From contig DNSU01000179.1 of NCBI GenBank assembly GCA_003499585.1, forward strand, positions 9,081-15,537: 6,457 nt of DNA, read 5' to 3'. How positions within the stretch are numbered: the first letter of the stretch is position 1; every line of letters begins with the position of its first letter. The position numbers and the translations under genes are program-made. The DNA comes from Cyanobacteria bacterium UBA9579. Its GTDB lineage: Bacteria; Cyanobacteriota; Vampirovibrionia; Gastranaerophilales; UBA9579. Positions 1 through 5,588 of the stretch are shown one piece after another. Below the pieces are notes generated by a model. That model did no database searches, was not told the DNA's origin, and worked only from the letters and a program-made list of their open reading frames with translations.

Positions 1-32
1 CTCAGGATGACGAAAAAGAACACTCGGATGAC
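1..32. repeat. Edge of a GGATGAC-type intergenic repeat
   Basis: Two related words, CTCAGGATGAC (1-11) and ACTCGGATGACA (21-32, within CACTCGGATGACA), lie side by side at the window edge. The ten bases 2-11 are the exact reverse complement of GTCATCCTGA at 5184-5193, inside the structured element further right. This is therefore probably the end of another copy of the same dispersed non-coding family, cut by the window boundary. No reading frame is supported here. Confidence 0.5.
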
Positions 33-56
33 AATGCAACTTATAATTATCAGTCA

Positions 57-84
57 TTGACTACTACCAAATTAAGAATATAGA
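57..84 (+). promoter_or_regulatory. Candidate promoter of the TonB-dependent receptor gene
   Basis: A -35-like TTGACT (57-62, five of six consensus bases) is followed after 16 bases by a -10-like TATAGA (79-84, four of six). This would start a transcript near 91 and leave a leader of about 25 bases before the GTG at 115. The -35 overlaps the 11-base palindrome AGTCATTGACT (52-62), so an operator here is conceivable. A second TATAAT at 42-47 has no good -35 partner. Called by consensus only. Confidence 0.4.
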
Positions 85-114
85 TTTAAACGAGTATAGG
101 CAGAAGTTTCTAAA

Positions 115-2028
115 GTGTTATTTGAGAAGAATAAATATAAAAAGCTTGTAGTGTTGCTTTTACTGGGAATTAATTTAATATTTCCTGAGCATGTTTTTAG
201 TGAGGAGATTCCAGAGATTCAAGATTCTCAGGTAAAATGCAGTGCGATAGAAGGGGAAATAGTCTGTGTTGATAAGGAAGTTGAAACAAAATTAAAAGCA
301 AAATGTAGAGTAGAAAAAGGCAGGATTATCTGTGAACCTGAGAAAGAACCTGCAATTGAAGCTTATCAGGAAAATAAGATATTCAGTCTGGATAAGACTT
401 ATACTGATATTAAAACATCAACTGCCAGTGTTGATGTCATAACTTCTGATCAAATGAGAATTATGCATAATCCTGATCTAAGTACTGTTTTAAATCTGCT
501 TTCCGGAGTGACTGTGCAGAATAAAGGTTCTGCAGGGAATGCTCAGATGTTCAGGATTCGTGGCTGGGATAAAGTAGGCATAACTCTGGATGGGGTCAAA
601 ATTGATAACTATGGTATGAGGTCTGATGATCCCGGTTTTAGTAAACCTTATTTGAGTTATTTTCTTACTGAAGGACTTGATCGAGTTGAGGTTATAAGAG
701 GCCCTCAAGGTACTATGCACGGTAATATGGCTCAAGGTGGACTTATAAGCATGTTTACAAAGAAAGGTCAGGGGACTCCTTCTGTTGAGATGAATACAGG
801 ATTAGGTTCATTTGGAACTATCAGGGAAAACATTGCTTTTGAAGGAGGAGATGATTCAGCTGATTACTATCTGGGCGTTACTATGCTGAGCACTCAAGGA
901 GGAATGAAAACTACTCCGGAAAAAGAATCCAAACGTGATGATTATGATAATATAACTATTTCTTCTAACTTAGGTAAGCGTTTTTTGAACGGTAAAGCCG
1001 AAATTAGAAATACGCTCAGATATACAAAAGATAAAAAGGAAATAGGAGTACAATCCTATGGCTATCCTCATTTTGATCCTAATGATGAATCAAAACATTC
1101 AAATATTCTTGAAAGTCTAACCCTGACTCATGCTCCGACAAACTGGTATGATTACAATGTAAAAGTAGGGCTTTACGAGTCCAGCTATAAAAACACTGCC
1201 CCTGCTGATTCTTTTGATATCTGGGATCCCGTGTATGATAAGGTTCAAAACACCAGACTTATGGTGCTGACGCAGCATAATATAAAATATAAAGATTTAA
1301 ATACTTTATCATTAGGCTATAATGCTGAATACAATCATTTTAAAAGCATATATCAAGATAGTTTCGCCAATGATTTTAATGCGAAAGATCTGGCAACAAA
1401 TGATATTTATATGCAAGACACTTTGAATTTTAAAGATACTCTTATTGTTAAAGGGGGTATAAGAATATCTGACAGCTCTAAATGGGGTACATATGGAATA
1501 CCAAATGTTTCTGGGGCTTTGGTATTACCTACGTTTAATGTTCCTGATTCTTACACAAAAATCAGATCCTCTTATGGAATGGGAGTTAATTATCCTAACC
1601 CTTATCAATTATTTGGCAAGGTAAATGGAGTTGAAGTAGGAAACTCGGCTCTAAATCCTGAAAAAGTTGAGAGCTGGGATATTGGGATGGTGCAGAGTTT
1701 TTATAAAGATAAAGTAAATCTTGAGCTTGGTTATTATATAAGTGATTATAAAGATTTGATAGGATACACAACCGGATATGAAAATATTGATAAAGCTAAA
1801 ATATCTGGAATAGAGAGCTCTTTAAAAATAAATCCCATGCCGGGACTCAAAGGGCTGGTGAATTACACTTATACTCATGGGGAAGACAACCGAGACAGGG
1901 ATTTACCTGGAGTGCCTAAGTCCAGACTTAATTTCTTGCCAGCTATGAACCAACAGAGAAGTACAGTGTATATTATAGAGCTGCTATTTCAACAAAAAGA
2001 AAATATGCCATCAGTAGTGGATATTTAA
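115..2028 (+). CDS. TonB-dependent outer-membrane receptor, main frame of a frameshifted gene
   Basis: This is an outer-membrane receptor of the BtuB/CirA-like superfamily, which imports scarce ligands such as metal chelates or cobalamin using TonB energy. The substrate cannot be read from sequence. The start is GTG; an in-frame TAG at 97-99 limits any extension, and the Shine-Dalgarno is weak. Residues 1-29 form a signal peptide: basic start, hydrophobic 11-23, likely cleavage after VFS. Residues 30-100 are an extension with C42, C51, C64 and C73 in two C-x8-C units and no obvious TonB box. The plug spans about 103-217, with VITSDQM, FRIRG and VEVIRGPQGTMHGNMAQGG. The barrel starts near 222; late barrel motifs include ALNPEKVESWDIG (from about 533) and AKISGIESSL. 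The frame is correct to about N606/F607. The last 30 codons of this frame are not barrel-like and end in VVDI, because one base is missing near 1932-1937. The true C-terminus continues one frame back to 2207, giving about 697 residues. The break may be a real mutation or a sequencing error. Confidence 0.93.
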   Translation: MLFEKNKYKKLVVLLLLGINLIFPEHVFSEEIPEIQDSQVKCSAIEGEIVCVDKEVETKLKAKCRVEKGRIICEPEKEPAIEAYQENKIFSLDKTYTDIKTSTASVDVITSDQMRIMHNPDLSTVLNLLSGVTVQNKGSAGNAQMFRIRGWDKVGITLDGVKIDNYGMRSDDPGFSKPYLSYFLTEGLDRVEVIRGPQGTMHGNMAQGGLISMFTKKGQGTPSVEMNTGLGSFGTIRENIAFEGGDDSADYYLGVTMLSTQGGMKTTPEKESKRDDYDNITISSNLGKRFLNGKAEIRNTLRYTKDKKEIGVQSYGYPHFDPNDESKHSNILESLTLTHAPTNWYDYNVKVGLYESSYKNTAPADSFDIWDPVYDKVQNTRLMVLTQHNIKYKDLNTLSLGYNAEYNHFKSIYQDSFANDFNAKDLATNDIYMQDTLNFKDTLIVKGGIRISDSSKWGTYGIPNVSGALVLPTFNVPDSYTKIRSSYGMGVNYPNPYQLFGKVNGVEVGNSALNPEKVESWDIGMVQSFYKDKVNLELGYYISDYKDLIGYTTGYENIDKAKISGIESSLKINPMPGLKGLVNYTYTHGEDNRDRDLPGVPKSRLNFLPAMNQQRSTVYIIELLFQQKENMPSVVDI

Positions 2029-2207
2029 AGGGGTTTGCTGATTTAGGGCTAGGAACAACATTAAAAATATGTGAATTAGCTGGTGGTAAGCTATTTGCCT
2101 GGGGGGAAGTGAATAATTTATCAGGACAAAAATATCAGGTTTATAAAGGATATCCAAATCCAGGAATCGGCTTTATGGCAGGCATATCTATTAAAAGAGA
2201 TTTTTAG
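1935..2207 (+). pseudogene. Displaced C-terminal 90 codons of the TonB-dependent receptor
   Basis: Read one base back from the main frame, codons from 1935 give 90 residues to the TAG at 2205-2207. They begin LASYEPTEKYSVYYRAAIS, include FAWGEVNNLSGQKYQVY and YPNPGIGF, and end GISIKRDF. This is the classic end of a TonB-dependent receptor: an extension-loop-YP-PG block, a last beta strand and a terminal Phe, the residue type recognised by the BAM machinery. The frame has no plausible start codon of its own, and a TAA lies just upstream at 1929-1931, so it is not a separate gene. Restoring one base in AATTTCTTG (1930-1938) joins it smoothly to the upstream barrel as RLNF-LASYEP. It could be a true pseudogene, a phase-variable allele or an assembly error. 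Confidence 0.88.
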
Positions 2208-2211
2208 GTGT

Positions 2212-2235
2212 ATTTTAATTACTGTTAAAATTTTT
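2212..2235 (+). terminator. Weak AT-only hairpin with T-tract after the receptor gene
   Basis: ATTTTAA (2212-2218) pairs with TTAAAAT (2225-2231) across a six-base loop, followed directly by a run of T. The stem contains no G or C, so it would be a poor terminator on its own. It starts five bases after the frame-corrected receptor stop, which is the reason to list it. Confidence 0.3.
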
Positions 2236-2246
2236 CTTACTTACTT

Positions 2247-2285
2247 TATAATAAGTTCGCTATTTTATTTTGTCTTCTATATAAT
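2247..2285 (+). promoter_or_regulatory. Two TATAAT boxes upstream of dnaB
   Basis: Perfect -10 hexamers TATAAT occur at 2247-2252 and 2280-2285, about 65 and 33 bases before the dnaB start. Neither has a strong -35 at the right distance; TGTTAA at 2223-2228 is 18 bases upstream of the first. At least one is likely the dnaB promoter, since the receptor gene upstream is unrelated, but chance matches are expected in DNA this rich in A and T. Confidence 0.4.
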
Positions 2286-2304
2286 TATTTCATGTTAAAC
2301 AATT

Positions 2305-2309
2305 AGGAG
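2305..2309 (+). promoter_or_regulatory. Ribosome binding site that fixes the GTG start of dnaB
   Basis: AGGAG sits eight bases before the GTG at 2318-2320, an ideal distance. The following codons read VDNIPEHKIQKIPPQSLEAEQ, and the PPQSLEAEQ part is the usual beginning of DnaB. The spacing and the homology-like N-terminus together support GTG as the initiator. Confidence 0.75.
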
Positions 2310-2317
2310 CTTTATCT

Positions 2318-3682
2318 GTGGTAGACAATATTCCTGAACATAAGATACAAAAAATACCTCCACAGAGTCTTGAAGCCGAACAGGCTGTATTGGGTGCTTT
2401 GCTTGCTAATCCTGTTACGATAGCAAGGGTAGTTGAAATGTTAAGGCCTGAAAGTTTCTATAAACAGGCCAATAAAGTTATCTATTCAGCTATTTTAGAT
2501 TTATTTAACAGCAGTGAGCCTATAGACGTTATTACAGTCTCAGAGCATTTGAGAGACTTGGATAAACTTGATGCAGTTGGAGGAAGGACCTATGTAAATG
2601 ATCTGGCTCTATCTGTTGTTACAACTGCAAATATTGAATACTACGCCAAACTTGTTGCTGAGAAAGCTGTATTAAGAGAGCTTATCAGAGCGGGAAGTGA
2701 TATTGTAACTCAGGCTTATGAGGAAAATACCACTGAGCTTGTATTGGATAACGCTGAAAAACTAATATTTTCTATAGCTCAAAAAAATGTAAAAGATGAT
2801 CTTGTCCATATAAAAGATATTGTAACTCATAGTTATAGTGCTATTGAGAAGAGATACAACAACAGAGACGAATTATCGGGGACTCCCAGCGGCTTTTATG
2901 ATTTAGATAATCTTACAGCCGGATTTCAGCCGTCTGAGTTAATCATCGTTGCTGCCAGACCTTCTATGGGTAAAACAGCTTTTTGTCTTAATATAGCTCA
3001 GGAAGTTGGCATCAGAAAAAAACTTCCAGTGGCCATATTCAGTCTTGAGATGTCAAAAGAACAGTTAGTACAAAGGATGCTCTGTTCGGAAGCTGAAATT
3101 GATGCAAATAGACTTAGGACCGGCCATATGCAGGCAGAAGACTGGTCAAAGTTAGCTAAAGTTATGGGTGAATTTGCAGAAGCACCGATATTTATTGATG
3201 ATTCAGCCGGTATAAGCGTTATGGAAGTTCGCGCCAAGTGCAGAAGAATGGCAATGGAACAGGGTGGACTCGGGTTGGTAATAATAGATTACTTACAGTT
3301 GATGGAAGGAAGCAGTTCCGGAAGAGGTGACAGAGTTCACGAGATTTCCGGTATATCCAGAGGCTTAAAAAATCTTGCCAGAGAATTAAAAACTCCAGTT
3401 ATAGCATTATCACAGCTTTCAAGGGCAGTTGAGTCCCGTACAAGTAAAAAACCTATGCTTAGTGACCTTCGTGAAAGTGGAAGTATTGAGCAGGATGCTG
3501 ATATTGTAATGTTTATATACAGAGAAGAATATTATGACCCAGAAAACGTAGAAAAAAGAGGCAAGGCTGAAATTATTATTGCAAAACAAAGAAACGGCCC
3601 TGTAGGCTCTGTGGAATTAATATTCCAGAACAATATTACAAGATTCAAAAGCCCGGTTGGGGCCAAGACACACGTATTTTAG
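2318..3682 (+). CDS. dnaB: Replicative DNA helicase DnaB
   Basis: This is the hexameric ATP-dependent 5'-3' helicase that opens the replication fork and recruits primase. The protein has 454 residues, the usual length for a DnaB without an intein. The N-terminal primase-contact domain (about 13-115) begins with PPQSLEAEQAVLGALL. A linker of about 155-185 leads to the RecA-like C-terminal domain. Visible motifs there are Walker A RPSMGKTA (214-221, K219 and T220), the catalytic Glu in FSLEMS (E244), Walker B VIIDYLQLM (D324), the DNA-loop region ALSQLSRAVESR (363-374), SDLRESGSIEQDADIVMFIYRE (382-403 region), and the trans-acting KQR at 423-425, in which R425 is the likely arginine finger. All catalytic positions look intact. 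It starts at GTG behind AGGAG and is closed by a strong terminator at once, so it appears to be a single-gene unit. The common rplI neighbour is absent. I see no sign of transfer. Confidence 0.98.
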   Translation: MVDNIPEHKIQKIPPQSLEAEQAVLGALLANPVTIARVVEMLRPESFYKQANKVIYSAILDLFNSSEPIDVITVSEHLRDLDKLDAVGGRTYVNDLALSVVTTANIEYYAKLVAEKAVLRELIRAGSDIVTQAYEENTTELVLDNAEKLIFSIAQKNVKDDLVHIKDIVTHSYSAIEKRYNNRDELSGTPSGFYDLDNLTAGFQPSELIIVAARPSMGKTAFCLNIAQEVGIRKKLPVAIFSLEMSKEQLVQRMLCSEAEIDANRLRTGHMQAEDWSKLAKVMGEFAEAPIFIDDSAGISVMEVRAKCRRMAMEQGGLGLVIIDYLQLMEGSSSGRGDRVHEISGISRGLKNLARELKTPVIALSQLSRAVESRTSKKPMLSDLRESGSIEQDADIVMFIYREEYYDPENVEKRGKAEIIIAKQRNGPVGSVELIFQNNITRFKSPVGAKTHVF

Positions 3683-3720
3683 AAATAAAAAAGCCTCCTG
3701 AGATGGAGGCTTTTTTATTT
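3683..3720. terminator. Bidirectional intrinsic terminator between convergent genes
   Basis: Bases 3683-3698 pair perfectly with 3705-3720 around a six-base loop (TGAGAT). The GC core is GCCTCC/GGAGGC, extended by ten A-T pairs. The A-run on one side and the T-run on the other give a T-tract after the hairpin in both directions. It begins at the base after the dnaB stop and lies 20 bases past the stop of the opposing YggT gene, so it should serve both transcripts. Confidence 0.93.
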
Positions 3721-3739
3721 GATAATTTATGAAAGCCAC

Positions 3740-3994
3740 TTATCTGATTAAACTTAACACAATGTGCTCAACCATTCCCAGTGAAATAAATGCAGCAATA
3801 GGAGAGAGATCAAAGCCGCCTATAGGTGGAATTATTCTTCTAAATGGTGCAAATATAGGGTCTGTTATATCTTTTATAATTTTAAACGGTTGTTTATACC
3901 AGTCCACGTTAGGGAACCATGATAGTAATATTCTGACTATCAGAACCAGCTGAACCAATTCAAATAATTGCTGAATTGCTATATATAAACTCAA
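3740..3994 (-). CDS. YggT-family integral membrane protein, single domain
   Basis: This 84-residue protein is a single YggT repeat (the family that includes Ycf19 of Cyanobacteria and plastids; E. coli YggT carries two). The biochemical role is poorly defined; proposed roles are membrane-protein assembly, envelope or osmotic functions, and division in some lineages. The layout is two membrane segments (about 6-28 and 63-83) around a conserved connecting region. Recognisable family signatures are RILLSWFPN (21-29), DPIFAPFRRIIPP (45-57) and the D-x-S-P beginning the second helix (62-65). It starts at TTG (3994-3992 on the minus strand). No ATG or GTG gives a better start, and a strong AAGGAGGA lies six bases upstream. 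It is the second gene after mtnP, 16 bases downstream, and most likely shares its transcript, ending at the bidirectional hairpin. No functional link to mtnP is evident. Confidence 0.9.
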   Translation of the reverse strand: MSLYIAIQQLFELVQLVLIVRILLSWFPNVDWYKQPFKIIKDITDPIFAPFRRIIPPIGGFDLSPIAAFISLGMVEHIVLSLIR

Positions 3995-4000
3995 TTGTGC

Positions 4001-4008
4001 TCCTCCTT
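4001..4008 (-). promoter_or_regulatory. Strong Shine-Dalgarno for the TTG-started YggT gene
   Basis: On the minus strand AAGGAGGA lies six bases before the TTG codon at 3994-3992, in the 16-base gap after the mtnP stop. It is a near-full anti-SD match and decides in favour of the rare TTG initiator. It may offset the weaker start codon. Confidence 0.85.
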
Positions 4009-4010
4009 AA

Positions 4011-4820
4011 TTATACGCGTGAGTGTTCTATTGTACTGCTGCAACCGCATACTTTTCTTTCTGCAGGAATTTTAACAATCATAGAATACAATAATTTCTT
4101 TAATTTTTCATTATTCTCGGAGAATACTTTTAATACCTCTGAGTGGCTAACTGGAGCTACATCACCAACTAAACCTGCATCGAAATCTGTAATAAGGGAA
4201 ATGTTTACAACGCACATTTCCATCTCACGTGCAAGGTATGCTTCAGGATACTGAGTCATATTGATAACTTCCCAGCCCATAGCTGTATAGAATTTTGATT
4301 CAGCTTTTGTGCTAAATCTTGGCCCCTGTATTACAAGAACTGTTCCTGTTTCGTGCGCACGAATATTTGATTCTTTTGCTGAAGCAACAGCAATCTTCCT
4401 TAATTCAGGGCAGTATGGATCAGCAGGGCTTACGTGAGTTGTGATGGGGCCATCGAAAAAAGTATCATTTCTTCCCCAAGTTTTATTTACATACTGATCA
4501 GCTATAACAAAGTCACCCGGTTCAACGTGTTTTTGTAAGCTTCCTGCTGCACATGGACTGATTATTCTTGTTATTCCAAGAGATTTCATAGCCCATAAGT
4601 TAGCTCTGAAGTTAATTTTATGTGGCGGTAAATCGTGTTTTTTACCGTGTCTCGGTAAGAAAGCAACTGTTTTATCGCCAATTTTACCTAATGTTATATT
4701 ATCGCTTGGTGATCCATAAGGTGTTTCAATGCAAATTTCCTGTGCACTGTCTAAAAGGTCATAAAACCCTGATCCGCCAAAAACTCCTACATCAGCTCTG
4801 TGTTTAGTTTCAAATGCCAT
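4011..4820 (-). CDS. mtnP: S-methyl-5'-thioadenosine phosphorylase
   Basis: This cytosolic enzyme of the PNP/MTAP family splits 5'-methylthioadenosine, the by-product of polyamine and SAM chemistry, with phosphate into adenine and 5-methylthioribose-1-phosphate. The length (269 residues) is typical. Family marks in order are GGSG phosphate loop (15-18), TPYGSPSD (33-40), FLPRHG (54-59; R57 and H58), the INFRAN block (69-74), PGDFVIADQ (101-109), GPRFST with AES (166-174), VINMTQYPEAYLARE (185-199) and TDFD (211-214). The aspartates D212 and D214 match the adenine-binding pair of MTAP, where guanosine/inosine phosphorylases carry Asn, so 6-aminopurine specificity is expected. M188 corresponds to the methionine near the substrate in human MTAP. 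A close alternative is MTIP, a related inosine-preferring enzyme. The C-terminus carries CGC (258-260), as many bacterial members do. ATG start with AGGAGA six bases upstream. No other methionine-salvage gene is in the window; the downstream partner is YggT. Confidence 0.95.
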   Translation of the reverse strand: MAFETKHRADVGVFGGSGFYDLLDSAQEICIETPYGSPSDNITLGKIGDKTVAFLPRHGKKHDLPPHKINFRANLWAMKSLGITRIISPCAAGSLQKHVEPGDFVIADQYVNKTWGRNDTFFDGPITTHVSPADPYCPELRKIAVASAKESNIRAHETGTVLVIQGPRFSTKAESKFYTAMGWEVINMTQYPEAYLAREMEMCVVNISLITDFDAGLVGDVAPVSHSEVLKVFSENNEKLKKLLYSMIVKIPAERKVCGCSSTIEHSRV

Positions 4821-4866
4821 TTTTACTCTCCTAAAACTGCTTTCTACATAAAATATTTACAACAAA

Positions 4867-4895
4867 ATCATAATAACAATTAACTATTAATTCAA
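4867..4895 (-). promoter_or_regulatory. Candidate promoter of mtnP and the YggT gene
   Basis: On the minus strand TTGAAT (4895-4890) is followed after exactly 17 bases by TATGAT (4872-4867), matching a sigma-70-type promoter at four and five of six positions. A start near 4860 leaves a leader of about 40 bases before the mtnP ATG, with no room or sign of a riboswitch. It would drive both minus-strand genes. Confidence 0.5.
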
Positions 4896-5179
4896 CTATT
4901 TTGAATATTATTCCACAATTATTTACGGTCTCAGATCATTCCTATTTGGAAGTAGTATAAATATTAAATATCAAATTTTTAAAAATTAAAAATAATTTTC
5001 CAATAAGGATTTAGATTTATTAAGTTTTTAAATAGCAGAAAGAACCTTTAATTCTGCCTGATATGTTTTTATAGACGAAGAAATAAGTCCTATGTTGCTT
5101 CAAATCAGAAATTCTCGCATTGCTAATTAGATGAGTGTTTCTTGATGTTATAAGCTCTCAATCATCTTAATAATCGTGG

Positions 5180-5342
5180 TAGTGTCATCCTGAAGCATTA
5201 GACATTTAGTTATTCTATTAATCGTAGATATTCAGGATCTTTCCAATATACTTAACTGGTAAGATGCTGAAACACCAAGTAGGAACACAACCGTATGACT
5301 CGCAAGCTCGTCAACGGTTGCAGTCAATTCAGCATGACACTA
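5180..5342. repeat. 163-base structured intergenic element with inverted ends and two hairpins
   Basis: The ends TAGTGTCATCCTGAA (5180-5194) and TTCAGCATGACACTA (5328-5342) are inverted repeats with one mismatch in 15. Inside, ATCCTGAA (5187-5194) pairs perfectly with TTCAGGAT (5231-5238), and ATGCTGAA (5264-5271) pairs perfectly with TTCAGCAT (5328-5335). The one difference between the two halves is changed on both strands of the right stem, keeping it paired. The right half also holds CAACCGT/ACGGTTG (5288-5294 and 5314-5320), extended inward by TGAC/GTCA past one unpaired A. GTCATCCTGA recurs inverted at bases 2-11. No coding capacity. It may be a MITE-like or REP/PIR-like mobile palindrome, or an element active as RNA. 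No target-site duplication is evident. Confidence 0.65.
5288..5320. repeat. Inner hairpin of the structured element
   Basis: CAACCGT pairs with ACGGTTG, continued by TGAC with GTCA after a single unpaired A (5295), making 11 pairs around a loop of ten bases. It is the most GC-rich and stable part of the element. No T-run follows on the plus strand, so it does not look like an intrinsic terminator. Confidence 0.6.
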
Positions 5343-5501
5343 AAAATTATTTGGCAATTTAAGTTAACTAAAAGAAAAAGAGAGTAAAGATTGATTGTTC
5401 CACAGCAATAAGCAGCTATTTTAAGATTTAATATCTCTAAACCCAGTTAATAGCAATTCTTATATTTTTAAATTTTGTATCAAAAATACCACAATCATCT
5501 C

Positions 5502-5531
5502 TTGGCATGATAAAGCTGTGCTTAATATGCT
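5502..5531 (+). promoter_or_regulatory. Candidate promoter of the phosphodiester glycosidase gene
   Basis: TTGGCA (5502-5507, five of six) lies 18 bases before TATGCT (5526-5531, four of six). A start near 5538 would leave a leader of about 50 bases before the ATG at 5589. The region is AT-rich and contains other TATTAT-like words, so this is a consensus guess. Confidence 0.35.
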
Positions 5532-5588
5532 ATTATATTAAATATACAACCATGCAGTGTTTTAGGTAGCAAGTTAAAAGAGAAAAAT

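Larger units (their letters stand above)
4821..5588. other. 768-base AT-rich divergent intergenic region without a supported gene
   Basis: This gap separates the divergently transcribed mtnP and phosphodiester glycosidase genes. It holds the mtnP promoter at its left edge, the structured repeat element 5180-5342 and a candidate promoter near the right edge. I found no open frame longer than about a dozen codons with a usable start, no tRNA-like cloverleaf and no tandem repeat array. Between 4930 and 5180 there is only very AT-rich DNA with a small GCAGAA/TTCTGC inverted pair (5035-5040 and 5052-5057). Between 5343 and 5500 I see nothing I can name. Confidence 0.7.

Noticed and set aside
41..62. 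Fur box upstream of the receptor gene
   Set aside because: TATAATTATCAGTCATTGAC resembles part of the GATAATGATAATCATTATC consensus only with a shift between the halves. In AT-rich DNA this is too weak to call.
490..735. Minus-strand open frame inside the receptor gene
   Set aside because: It lies wholly opposite the conserved plug domain, has no recognisable motif and no ribosome binding site worth noting.
1930..2028. Programmed -1 ribosomal frameshifting to make the full receptor
   Set aside because: No X-XXY-YYZ heptamer in the right register lies at 1932-1937, where the protein sequence requires the shift. The CAAAAAG run at about 1992-1998 is too late, because the preceding 20 codons read sensibly only in the -1 frame.
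2998..3237. Minus-strand open frame inside dnaB
   Set aside because: It is antisense to the helicase core and is explained by the coding constraint of dnaB.
2318..3682. Intein in DnaB
   Set aside because: DnaB is a common intein host, but Walker A, Walker B and the C-terminal loops are continuous and the length is standard.
3729..4254. Plus-strand open frames opposite the YggT gene and the 3' part of mtnP (3729-3953, 3976-4254)
   Set aside because: Both are antisense to genes with clear family motifs and proper ribosome binding sites, and neither encodes recognisable features.
4622..4807. Plus-strand open frame opposite the 5' part of mtnP
   Set aside because: It is antisense to the conserved phosphate-binding N-terminus of MtnP and has no support of its own.
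4821..4866. SAM or other riboswitch in the mtnP leader
   Set aside because: The inferred leader is only about 40 bases of mostly A and T, too short and unstructured for known methionine-related riboswitches.
5180..5342. CRISPR array or tRNA in the intergenic region
   Set aside because: The repeats are inverted rather than regularly spaced direct repeats, and no cloverleaf with a T-loop GTTCRA motif is present.
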